A DNA stretch of 19,225 nucleotides from Candidatus Bathyarchaeota archaeon (GCA_030630585.1 DAOVMU010000006.1:1-19225), one strand, 5' to 3'; positions 7,865-14,784 are shown, numbered from the stretch's first letter. The notes: a model not told the origin generated them from the letters alone. Numbers and translations: made by a program.

Positions 7865-9016
7865 TTGGGTGGAAAACCAGTATTAGCAGTGTATATAGTA
7901 TTCGCTCTCGCAAGTACGCTAGCATTTACCTTGCATATTGAACTAGTCAAAGCGGAGCCTAGAACGTGGACCGTAGATGATAATGGACCCGCAGACTTTT
8001 CAACGATACAAGAAGCCATAAACAACGTAAATAAAGGAGACAGCATATACGTGTACAACGGAACATACTACGAGAATGTGGTTGTAAACAAGAGTGTTTC
8101 GCTTATTGGAGAAGATAGAAGCGTAACGATTGTTGATGGCAATGAAACAGGAACAGTCATCACTGTAACCCAAGACAATGTTAACATTACAGGATTCGCA
8201 GTGCAAAGAAGTGGAATTGGTTTTCCGGCTTCTGGAATCTACTTATACCGTGCAAACAACTGCAACATAACGAACAACAACATCGCAAATAATTATAATG
8301 GCATCTATGTCTATGAATCCTCAAACAACAAAATTTATGGAAACAACATAACAATAAACAACCTGAACGGTGTTCATCTCTATGAATCCTCAAACAACAA
8401 AATTTATGGAAACAACATAACAGAAAACAACTACGATGGCATCTATCTCTTTAGGTTTTCAAATTATAACACAATATCAGGAAACAATATAGCAGACAAC
8501 ATAAATGGCGTCTATCCTTATAGGTCTTCAAACAACAGGATTTTCCATAACAACTTTGTCAAAAATGCAAATCAAGTCTTACTTTTATCAGGATATGCGA
8601 ATACTTGGGATGATGGCTATCCCTCTGGCGGGAACTACTGGTGCAACTACACAGGTCTTGACTTGAACTATGATGGAATAGGCAACAGTTGGTATGAAAT
8701 CGACGAAAAAAATACTGACCACTATCCATTGATGGGCATGTTTCACAGCTTCAACGTTTCACCTGGCTACGATGTTGATGTTATTTCCAATTCTACTATT
8801 GAAGGCTTTCTGTATTTCGAGTCTAGGAGCACCATCGAAATGTATGTCTCGAACATGACTGCAAACCAAACGTATGGTTTCTGCAGAGTTTGCATTCCAA
8901 AAGACCTGATTGCTCCACCCTACAACGTTACAATAAACGATGGAACAATAGAAGTCCTCCACTTCAACGAAACAATAGATGAAGACAACACGCACAGATG
9001 GATATACTTCGCCTAA
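7865..9016 (+). CDS. NosD-type parallel beta-helix surface protein (stops before its PEF-CTERM)
   Basis: A 383-aa exported protein. A signal peptide (PVLAVYIVFALASTLAFTL) starts from TTG 7865; there is no ATG in this frame, and ATGs at 7851, 7855 and 7858 are out of frame, so the 5' end may be altered. The sequence TWTVDDNGPADFSTIQEAIN followed by NGTYYENVVVNKSVSLIGE is the NosD/CASH right-handed beta-helix entry, with NNKIYGNNIT rungs at about residues 130-240. The C-terminal part is a beta domain ending THRWIYFA. Substrates of this family are carbohydrates or unknown. A TAA (9014-9016) ends the ORF where relatives usually read on into a PEF-CTERM anchor, which is present downstream in the same frame. 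Two rungs are identical over 44 nt. Confidence 0.88.
   Translation: MGGKPVLAVYIVFALASTLAFTLHIELVKAEPRTWTVDDNGPADFSTIQEAINNVNKGDSIYVYNGTYYENVVVNKSVSLIGEDRSVTIVDGNETGTVITVTQDNVNITGFAVQRSGIGFPASGIYLYRANNCNITNNNIANNYNGIYVYESSNNKIYGNNITINNLNGVHLYESSNNKIYGNNITENNYDGIYLFRFSNYNTISGNNIADNINGVYPYRSSNNRIFHNNFVKNANQVLLLSGYANTWDDGYPSGGNYWCNYTGLDLNYDGIGNSWYEIDEKNTDHYPLMGMFHSFNVSPGYDVDVISNSTIEGFLYFESRSTIEMYVSNMTANQTYGFCRVCIPKDLIAPPYNVTINDGTIEVLHFNETIDEDNTHRWIYFA
8310..8422 (+). repeat. direct 44-nt repeat, 69-nt period, inside beta-helix gene
   Basis: Positions 8310-8353 and 8379-8422 are identical and offset by 69 nt (23 codons, one beta-helix coil). Exact identity at the DNA level points to a recent internal duplication or gene conversion. 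Confidence 0.9.
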
Positions 9017-9136
9017 CAACACTCAAAACACAAAATAGTGATAATTCCAGAGTTTCCATCACTAATCATTCTACCATTACTCACAATAGTAACACTCGTA
9101 GCCGTCGTAATTTGCAGAAGAAAACACTTAATATGA
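9017..9136 (+). other. in-frame PEF-CTERM tail beyond the TAA of the NosD gene
   Basis: Reading on through TAA 9014-9016 in the same frame gives QHSKHKIVIIPEFPS followed by a hydrophobic segment (LIILPLLTIVTLVAVVI) and CRRKHLI, ending at TGA 9134-9136. This is a complete PEF-CTERM archaeosortase-type anchor. The tail has no start codon of its own near its beginning, so it is coding only if the stop is suppressed or erroneous. Confidence 0.85.
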
Positions 9137-9176
9137 CCGTGTAAGTCTAGTAACTCAACATGTTGAATCTTTTCGT

Positions 9177-9452
9177 TCAGATTATGCTTCCATAGAAGGT
9201 TACCATAAACACGGCTTCACCAGGAAAATACATCAAAGAAACAAAGGGAACTTTTCTGAAAGTCTTGGGAACATCACTCAGGGGCATTGTTTCGCCCGGA
9301 TAGTTGAACATCGTGTCTAGTCCACCAAGATGTTCCATGACCTTGTCATGTACATGTTTTTCTTTAATCCAAGGGGCCCAAGCAATCAAACTAGCAACAA
9401 TCGAAGCTACTACAACTAGGACGGAGAGAATAATTACCTTACGTTTTATCAT
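9177..9452 (-). CDS. small membrane-anchored hypothetical protein
   Basis: A 91-aa protein with one N-terminal membrane segment (VIILSVLVVVASIVASLIA, about residues 6-24) and a mostly soluble outside part (HVHDKVMEHLGGLDTMFNYP and onward). I do not recognise the family. ATG 9452 fits a signal-anchor topology (MIKRK then hydrophobic). It lies convergent to the NosD gene, 40 nt after the end of that gene's extended frame, and belongs by position to the cell-surface cluster. Confidence 0.7.
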   Translation of the reverse strand: MIKRKVIILSVLVVVASIVASLIAWAPWIKEKHVHDKVMEHLGGLDTMFNYPGETMPLSDVPKTFRKVPFVSLMYFPGEAVFMVTFYGSII

Positions 9453-9695
9453 CTCTCTCGCTTAATAATATCTAATGATCCTGCTAATATAGAATTCTCA
9501 GTGCCTAAACTTCAGAGATTTGATAGAGGGGAGCGCGAAAGGAACAGATAATCCGGAATCAAGGGTTGATATCTGTGTATCTGTTAAACGGATTGAATGA
9601 TGGTCTTTCCTGATAGCATACGCTCGCCAGAGTATATGAAGATGTTTTAGAGTTTTACGGATAGACAAAAACATTTATTAAGTCTTAATACACAT

Positions 9696-9710
9696 GTTAC
9701 CCGTGGTAAC
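9696..9710. promoter_or_regulatory. palindrome GTTACCCGTGGTAAC before small ORF
   Basis: Two perfect 6-bp arms with a 3-nt centre end 5 nt before ATG 9716. A TATA-like stretch (acatttattaag) lies upstream at about 9670-9682, so the dyad would overlap the transcription start: a typical repressor position. Confidence 0.5.
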
Positions 9711-9715
9711 GGTGT

Positions 9716-9907
9716 ATGAAAATGAGAAATGAAGACACTTCAAAAGCAGACCTCAACGTAGTCGATAAACTATCTTCTTTTACTGAGAATATCGAGAAAG
9801 AGAACTTTATCCAAGAATTGAAGAACATTACAGTGTTGAAAGATTTGTCTTTGGAACTTAGGAAAAGAGAGGCAAATGAACCTTTGTACTTGACTCGATA
9901 TGAATAA
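9716..9907 (+). CDS. small charged hypothetical protein
   Basis: A 63-aa helical, highly charged protein (ENFIQELKNITVLKDLSLEL) without a known motif. It is preceded by a TATA-like element and a palindrome at 9696-9710, which raises its credibility. The opposite strand is also open here (9697-9912) but lacks these signals. A second in-frame ATG at 9722 is an alternative start. No function can be assigned. Confidence 0.5.
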   Translation: MKMRNEDTSKADLNVVDKLSSFTENIEKENFIQELKNITVLKDLSLELRKREANEPLYLTRYE

Positions 9908-10114
9908 CGCATAAAAGATAAAAGCGTAGTTGATTTCCTAATTCAGAATTTATGACTATTGACGATTTTAGAAATACCTTTTTTCCTCCCTTTTAGGAAG
10001 TTTTCTGTTCACTTGATAAAGGAACACTGATGAGATAAAGACCAAAACTATTGAGAAGTGCTTCCTCTAACAGGGAAGCTAAAGAGAAGTAAGGGGGATG
10101 GTAAGGCCAGCTGT

Positions 10115-10126
10115 CACATAAATGTG
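10115..10126. promoter_or_regulatory. dyad CACATAAATGTG upstream of Lrp-like gene
   Basis: Arms CACAT/ATGTG around a 2-nt centre, upstream of the Lrp/AsnC-type regulator. Lrp proteins usually bind such dyads near their own promoters. The 8-mer CACATAAA recurs in the longer palindrome at 11583-11599. Confidence 0.45.
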
Positions 10127-10182
10127 CGTAGATGCAAAAGTTATTAGCACAAATCTTGAAACTATCAAATGGAGTTTGTGGC

Positions 10183-10395
10183 ATGAAAGAAGTCGAGAAC
10201 ATGAGAAAAGAAGAAAATAAGTTGAGACTTCTATTTGCGTTAATAAAAGGGACAAGGAGAAGTGATAGGGAACTCGCTAGGGCTCTTGGGACCTCTCAGC
10301 CAACAATAACTCGAAAGAGAACGAAGTTGGAGAAAGAAGGCTTCATAAAAGAATACACAGTCATTCAAACCTTAGAAAAATGGGCTACGAAATAA
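10183..10395 (+). CDS. Lrp/AsnC-type regulator, N-terminal helix-turn-helix part
   Basis: The DNA-binding half of an Lrp/AsnC-like regulator: RKEENKLRLLFALIKGTRRS, then DRELARALGTSQPTITRKRTK (HTH), and the linker EGFIKEYTVIQ. The frame then runs EKWATK and stops at TAA 10395, while the next frame starts at ATG 10380 with the continuation expected for the family (MGYEIIAFTF). One extra A in the run at 10376-10380 would fuse them as LEKMGYEII. ATGs at 10132, 10183 and 10201 are all in frame; I prefer 10183 or 10201 because conserved homology begins there. The protein should sense a small molecule and bind DNA as a dimer, but this half alone lacks the effector domain. Confidence 0.75.
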   Translation: MKEVENMRKEENKLRLLFALIKGTRRSDRELARALGTSQPTITRKRTKLEKEGFIKEYTVIQTLEKWATK

Positions 10396-10691
10396 TAGCG
10401 TTTACTTTCCTGGCTTTTAGAGAAGCAAAACCAGAACTAATAGAAAAAGCACGGGAATGGACTAGAAGGCAACCATGCGTGATTTTCGCCTCAGATGGTG
10501 AAGGTTTAGGAATGAATAGCCTCATGATAACATTACACAGAGACTACGCTAGCTTCTCGAGACTGATTTCTAATCTTAGACAAGATTGGCAGCCTAACAT
10601 TAAAAACGTGCAAAACTTCATACTAAGTGTAAATAGACCAGAGCTCTTAGTGAAAGCCTTTTCCTTTCAATACTTAGAGGCAAACAAGTAA
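10380..10691 (+). CDS. Lrp/AsnC-type regulator, C-terminal effector-like part (frame-shifted)
   Basis: A 103-aa ORF that overlaps the HTH half by 16 nt in the -1 frame. It begins MGYEIIAFTFLAFREAKPEL and has alternating strands and helices (IEKAREWTRRQP, CVIFASDGEGLG, LMITLHRDY) as expected for an Lrp/RAM-like alpha/beta effector domain. It may be the second half of one gene broken at a five-A run by an indel, a programmed -1 shift, or an authentic split with translational coupling. Fused length would be about 165-190 residues, normal for the family. Confidence 0.75.
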   Translation: MGYEIIAFTFLAFREAKPELIEKAREWTRRQPCVIFASDGEGLGMNSLMITLHRDYASFSRLISNLRQDWQPNIKNVQNFILSVNRPELLVKAFSFQYLEANK

Positions 10692-10866
10692 GCGTAGGGC
10701 ATAATCTTCCCTCTATCTCAATATGGCCATCACTACGTTCAACTATTACGGTGCACGCATGAAGTGAGCGTTATGTTAAATTTTCTGATTATTAAAAATC
10801 TGTTGCAGATAATTCACATTTAAACATTTTATTTTAAATGATATAATACTTTATTGAATTGAATGA

Positions 10867-10896
10867 GACAAACGTTTAAATAATATTTTGTTTGTC
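10867..10896. promoter_or_regulatory. dyad flanking the TATA box of AbrB-like paralog 2
   Basis: GACAAAC (10867-10873) and GTTTGTC (10890-10896) are perfect 7-bp inverted arms on either side of TTTAAATAATATT (10875-10887). A dimeric repressor bound here would cover the TATA box. The gene downstream is a putative DNA-binding protein, so autoregulation is plausible (inference). Confidence 0.6.
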
Positions 10897-10936
10897 AAAG
10901 TTCTAAAACCAATGATTTAATCGAGGTGATGACAAA

Positions 10937-11137
10937 ATGGTTAGTGAAGGAAGAGGACGTTTGTTCAGGAGGACAGATGGTAAATACTTGATTTATCTGC
11001 CAGTGTACTTGGCGGAAGACAGCATGTTCCCATTCAAAGAATTCGGCAAAGGCAGAAGAGGAGCAAGCGGCTCAATTGACGTAAAAGTGAGTTTCAAACC
11101 TGGAGACGGCAAATTACTCATAGAAAAGTGGAGATAA
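10937..11137 (+). CDS. small AbrB/MazE-like (SpoVT-AbrB) protein, paralog 2
   Basis: A 66-aa paralog of the protein at 2330-2533, with the same N-terminal block (GRGRLFRRTDGKYLIYLP, then AEDSMFPFK) and the same C-terminal KLLIEKW. It has an extra basic stretch (FGKGRRGASG) between the two halves, probably a surface loop. The start is well supported by gaggtgat just upstream and a TATA box inside a dyad at 10867-10896. It is expected to be a dimeric DNA-binding protein by analogy with AbrB/MazE; no toxin gene lies next to it. Confidence 0.82.
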   Translation: MVSEGRGRLFRRTDGKYLIYLPVYLAEDSMFPFKEFGKGRRGASGSIDVKVSFKPGDGKLLIEKWR

Positions 11138-11332
11138 CCTGAAAACACTCGCCTAATCATCAAAAAAGCCTAACTACCTCTTGAATCTCTATCATTGTCC
11201 ATTGAATTCAGAAATGAAAAACGCGCGCAAGATTCTCTGCAATCTTCAAGCAGTTTACGAGGAAAGGATAATATAGAGGCTGGAATCTAAGGTGAAGCAG
11301 TTTAGCCAACTAAACATGGGGAAGTAAGGTTG

Positions 11333-11521
11333 ATGTTGAGTATTCTTATGCTTCTCATAATCATACTGTTGGCAGCCCTACTGATTACAGCGTACGTGAT
11401 TACCCCGATCATCAGTTGGCTGGTGATGAACCCTCTTGGAGGCGTGGCTTTGTTGGCTATCATTGTTACTCTAGCTTGTGTTTTATTCTTCAGAGAAATA
11501 CGAGAGGATAAAAGAGACTGA
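11333..11521 (+). CDS. small two-helix membrane protein
   Basis: A 62-aa hydrophobic protein with two membrane helices (LMLLIIILLAALLITAYVI, about residues 6-24, and GGVALLAIIVTLACVLFF, about 36-53) and a short charged tail (REIREDKRD). ATG 11333 is preceded by aaggttg; a TTG at 11330 is directly upstream. No family is recognised; roles as a membrane subunit or a toxin-like peptide are both open. Confidence 0.6.
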   Translation: MLSILMLLIIILLAALLITAYVITPIISWLVMNPLGGVALLAIIVTLACVLFFREIREDKRD

Positions 11522-11582
11522 ATGGCGAGAGCCTTCTATACACGATTTAACCTCAGGTACTTAGGCTACGAGACCCTAATTA

Positions 11583-11599
11583 TTTATGTGACACATAAA
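11583..11599. repeat. 17-nt perfect palindrome TTTATGTGACACATAAA
   Basis: 8-bp arms around one central A, in the gap between two convergent small genes (11521 and 11647). It may be a protein-binding dyad or a hairpin at transcript ends. It shares CACATAAA with the dyad at 10115-10126. Confidence 0.6.
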
Positions 11600-11646
11600 G
11601 CCTAGACTTGGTCGAAGGTTCTTTTACAAATTATAAAACAGAGAGT

Positions 11647-11781
11647 CTAATGCTCTACTAGCAGATTTACCAGTTCGGCATATTTCTGCAACACAAACTT
11701 CTTCTGTCCCTCGTTCGTCCATTGCTTTTTCTCGATTCTTCTTCTCAGCATTATACACTCTTTCATTATTCCTTTCATCAT
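11647..11781 (-). CDS. 44-aa basic helical peptide
   Basis: A short ORF starting ATGATG at 11781, with purine-rich aggaagagtagg just upstream on the minus strand. The product is basic and probably helical (IMLRRRIEKKQWTNEGQKKF, then KYAELVNLLVEH). I do not recognise it. The ribosome site and amphipathic pattern suggest a real small gene, but length alone cannot prove it. Confidence 0.4.
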   Translation of the reverse strand: MMKGIMKECIMLRRRIEKKQWTNEGQKKFVLQKYAELVNLLVEH

Positions 11782-12185
11782 AATCCTACTCTTCCTTTAG
11801 GCGAAGGGTATAGCGCCATCTTATTCTGTGAAATGCTGAAATAGCTTTTGTTAACATGCAGGTATATCGCTGACCGTTCAAGAAACCCGCTTTCACTTCG
11901 CAAATTAAAGATTAAACTTTAAAAACGAGATACTTTGCAGAGTTCCAATAGCACTGGAAGCTACAACATTTTCATCAGAAATCTAGTCTCTAGCTCTTGC
12001 TGGATTTTTCAGACAGTCACAACCTTTAAACACTTTCAAAACTGGTTTCGTTGGCTAATGTATTCCTCAGAAAGAGCCTAGAGTACAAGTGCATACTCCA
12101 AGAATATTAAACGTGAGATTTAGAGAAGTTGGAGCCTAGAATACTTGATCTCCATTGGTTCATTAACCTGCTTTCTTGGAATCTG
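11782..12185. other. 404-nt intergenic region
   Basis: No credible ORF. It holds a TATA-like stretch on the minus strand (about 11908-11923) that could serve the 44-aa gene, and a near-perfect 13-nt direct repeat GAGCCTAGARTAC (12074-12086 and 12132-12144), the first copy overlapping the dyad GAGTA-N8-TACTC (12081-12098). Nothing else is seen. Confidence 0.5.
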
Positions 12186-13082
12186 TTAACGGTATTCTTT
12201 TCCGTAGGCTACGAGCACCAATATCGCATCATATAGGTTAATCGTTCCATAAGGTTCATTAATGTCACATTGAGGATTGTAATTTTCATCTCTCAGTTTG
12301 GAACCATAAGCTAGCAGGACCCTAACGGCATCATACAAGTCAACGTCCAAATCATGGTCAACATCTGCTGGATTCCAATATGGATTCATCAAAAGATAAT
12401 TGTCTAGATTATCTTCATCACTGACATAAGGTGTATCACCTATTCCATCACCATCAGAATCAATTCCATCATAATCGCACCAATAATTACCTTCACAACC
12501 GTTACCCCAAACATTGTTCACACTGTCCTCAGCTATATAGACCCCGCAACTGAAGCCCAGAAATGTGTTGTGAAAAATCAAATTGCTGTTAGACCCTAGA
12601 AGTTCTATATGAGGTGACTCTTGGTAGCCACTATCGTAAAGCGTATTCCCTTCAATAGTGTTGTTACTGCTCCAATAAAGACTTACACAAATAATCGACC
12701 AGTGAGCGCGCGCTCCAATGTATTCCTTGACTTCCTCCGATGGATTCCGCACCACAACATCCCTTTCCGAATAATCTTTGATCATATGTCCATAATCCCA
12801 CCAACAGAGAAAAGTTGTGTTTTCAGGCGTGTTAGTTTTTATCCAATCCAACCCATCTCTCATCTCGACCTTGAAATACATTTCAGAATGTTCTTCATCT
12901 TCATCAGTACATCCTATTTTGGTATAATCTTCCCGGAAACTGATTGTGGCGTTGTATTTGCCACCAACATTTTCAACGCTTATCAGCAGTTCTTCACCAT
13001 TTTTTGTTAAACTACCGTACAACAGACCTGCGGAAACAGTTATCGCCACGACTACTATTACCACAATGATTCGTCTATCCAT
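12186..13082 (-). CDS. chimeric surface protein: WWDYG (STT3-like) segment, NosD fragment, dockerin
   Basis: A 298-aa protein from ATG 13082 (an in-frame TTG at 13112 is possible). Residues 5-22 are a membrane anchor (IIVVIVVVAITVSAGLLY). At 75-115 it reads RDGLDWIKTNTPENTTFLCW then WDYG (WWDYG, 94-98): the catalytic signature of STT3/AglB oligosaccharyltransferases in the context used by their soluble domain. Homology changes abruptly at GARA (123-126), encoded by the palindrome GAGCGCGCGCTC (12704-12715), into a short NosD beta-helix piece (NNTIEGNTLYDSG, then NYWCDYDGID) and a C-terminal dockerin (DVDHDLDVDLYDA, then the degenerate DINEPYGTINLYDA). The multi-span membrane part of a true oligosaccharyltransferase is absent, so activity is doubtful. 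It is either a novel fusion or a recombination product. Confidence 0.85.
   Translation of the reverse strand: MDRRIIVVIVVVAITVSAGLLYGSLTKNGEELLISVENVGGKYNATISFREDYTKIGCTDEDEEHSEMYFKVEMRDGLDWIKTNTPENTTFLCWWDYGHMIKDYSERDVVVRNPSEEVKEYIGARAHWSIICVSLYWSSNNTIEGNTLYDSGYQESPHIELLGSNSNLIFHNTFLGFSCGVYIAEDSVNNVWGNGCEGNYWCDYDGIDSDGDGIGDTPYVSDEDNLDNYLLMNPYWNPADVDHDLDVDLYDAVRVLLAYGSKLRDENYNPQCDINEPYGTINLYDAILVLVAYGKEYR
12704..12715. repeat. 12-nt palindrome GAGCGCGCGCTC at domain junction
   Basis: A perfect palindrome lying exactly at the switch from STT3-like to NosD-like sequence in the 12186-13082 gene. Confidence 0.7.
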
Positions 13083-13455
13083 TCTCCAACTCAAAAAACC
13101 ATATTCCAGCAAAGCATACTAAGCTTTTCAATTATTACTGCATCTCCTAAGCAAAGTGTTTTCTTTGAATTGCATATCTTTACGAATGATGAATGATCGA
13201 ACATCCTTCTGAACCCCAGATGCCCACGCTGAAATCCTTCACAAGAAACAGAGCTATCCCATCCCGAAAATCCCAAGAATCCCCAAAGGAATACTGGCAG
13301 TTTCAATCTAAACGTTCAAACATTTCTTCTTTGAGTAAACCGCGTGCTATAGCTCGAAGAAAATCGGCCGGCTAATGGAGAGCAAATATCTTAGTGGCAG
13401 AAAATTAAATATACACATTTGTTTACATGCCTACAATTCGTACTAGGCATAATTT
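13083..13455. other. 373-nt intergenic region with MFS promoter
   Basis: ORFs on both strands here (13193-13375 plus, 13091-13306 minus) have no motif or ribosome site and look accidental. A clear TATA stretch (ttaaatata, about 13406-13414) lies 40-60 nt before the transporter start and implies a short leader. Confidence 0.5.
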
Positions 13456-14727
13456 GTGGGATCTGAAATGGGAACAAACGTGTCGAATAGATGGACTTTT
13501 GTTGTTGCTGGATTGGTAATAAATTTGTGCTTAGGCACAATATATGCATGGAGTGTTTTTAGACCTCCATTACATGAAGAACCATATAATTTGACGACAG
13601 CAGAATCGGTTATTCCCTTTAGCGTTTTCCTTCTAGCATTTGGTATCAGTTTTGCTTTTTCAGGTAGAATGATAGGAAAGGTAGGGCCGAGACGACCTGC
13701 ACTCATAGGTGCATGTCTTCTTGGCGTGGGATATCTTCTATCCTATGGCATAGCAATATTTCCACGGTCTTCACTTTGGATTACTAGTATCGCATTTGGA
13801 CTCATTGCAGGCATCGGATGTGGTTACGCATATAATCCCCCAATAGCCGTTGTTGGCAGATGGTTCCCTGACAAGAGGGGACTATCACTGGGATTAACTG
13901 TGATGGGCTTCGGACTATCCGCGTTAATCACGGCACCAGCAGTCGCCACGATGGTTTCCATGCTAGGTCTGGCAAACACGTTTCTGATCCTAGGTGTAGT
14001 ATTTCTAATTCTCCTATCACTTCTAGGCTCAATGATGAAATTTCCGCCACCAGACTGGAATGCGCCATCGCAGCAGACATCTGTAGCTGTAAAACAGATG
14101 AGTGCGGCAACCACAGATTATACAACTAATCAAATGACGAGAACAAGCACTTTTTACATCACTTGGACAATATTTCTTATCGGTGCCGGAGCGGGGCTGA
14201 TGGTCATAGGCTATGCAAAACTCATAGCTATAGATATAACTGGTTTGAAGGGAGACCTGGAATGGTTAGCAACTTTATCAGTTTCCATCTTAGCGGCATC
14301 AAACGCTGTTGGGCGACCTGTATTCGGAGCGATATGCGACAGAATTGGTCCTAAGAAAACTTTGCTCACAATGCAAATGGTTCAGTTGTTGTGCTTAGTA
14401 GTACTATTTCCATACTCGAAATCTGTGACTGCTCTTTATTTGGCAATAATTCTGTTTGCTTCCGCTTTCGGAGCGTATCTTGCAGTCATGCCAGCGCTTG
14501 CTTCATATTTTTTCGGCTCGAAAAACCTTGGACCGAACTACGGGATGTATCTAAGTGCATATGGATTAGGAGGCGTAGTATGTCCCATGCTGATGGCAGT
14601 TATAGTTGGCCCAATACCTACATACAACATGTACGTTCAGGGATTTTATGCTACTGCAGGCCTTTTGCTAATAGCGATTTTCCTGACCTTTATAATGAAA
14701 GCTCCTAAACCATCTGAGCCAATATGA
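13456..14727 (+). CDS. MFS transporter, oxalate/formate antiporter (OFA)-like
   Basis: A 423-aa membrane protein of 12 predicted helices, of the major facilitator superfamily. NLCLGTIYAWSVFRPPL in the first helix and GIGCGYAYNPPIAVVGRWFP (helices 4-5) are hallmarks of the oxalate:formate antiporter group, which exchanges small carboxylates. The second-half loop VFGAICDRIGPKK is the conserved MFS loop between helices 8 and 9. A hydrophilic loop (about 195-235) separates the halves. The substrate cannot be fixed from sequence; a monocarboxylate is most likely. GTG 13456 and ATG 13468 are both possible starts; ATG 13468 lies at the beginning of the conserved region. It is probably monocistronic: a long hairpin starts 2 nt after its stop. 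Confidence 0.92.
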   Translation: MGSEMGTNVSNRWTFVVAGLVINLCLGTIYAWSVFRPPLHEEPYNLTTAESVIPFSVFLLAFGISFAFSGRMIGKVGPRRPALIGACLLGVGYLLSYGIAIFPRSSLWITSIAFGLIAGIGCGYAYNPPIAVVGRWFPDKRGLSLGLTVMGFGLSALITAPAVATMVSMLGLANTFLILGVVFLILLSLLGSMMKFPPPDWNAPSQQTSVAVKQMSAATTDYTTNQMTRTSTFYITWTIFLIGAGAGLMVIGYAKLIAIDITGLKGDLEWLATLSVSILAASNAVGRPVFGAICDRIGPKKTLLTMQMVQLLCLVVLFPYSKSVTALYLAIILFASAFGAYLAVMPALASYFFGSKNLGPNYGMYLSAYGLGGVVCPMLMAVIVGPIPTYNMYVQGFYATAGLLLIAIFLTFIMKAPKPSEPI

Positions 14728-14729
14728 TT

Positions 14730-14784
14730 GCACAATTCGACTGTAGTGCGCCCTTCGTGCACTGACCACCAAGCCGAGTTGTGC
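14730..14784. terminator. nested 55-nt hairpin directly after MFS stop codon
   Basis: Outer stem GCACAATTCG (14730-14739) with CGAGTTGTGC (14775-14784), including one G-T pair and extended by C14741-G14773 past an A/C mismatch. Inner stem AGTGCGC (14745-14751) with GTGCACT (14757-14763) and loop CCTTC. A 7-nt purine-poor bulge (14765-14771) lies on the 3' side only. No T-run follows, so an intrinsic archaeal terminator is not certain; it could be a 3' stabiliser or a mobile hairpin. Confidence 0.6.

Noticed and set aside
9979..9984. short T-run after the 63-aa ORF as terminator
   Set aside because: Only six T residues, 70 nt after the stop, without further support.
12621..13010. 129-aa plus-strand ORF
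   Set aside because: It is the shadow of the WWDYG/dockerin gene on the minus strand; no motif or ribosome site.
13193..13375. 60-aa plus ORF upstream of the MFS gene
   Set aside because: Low-complexity S/R/K/P composition, no ribosome site, and an opposing ORF of similar quality; probably chance.
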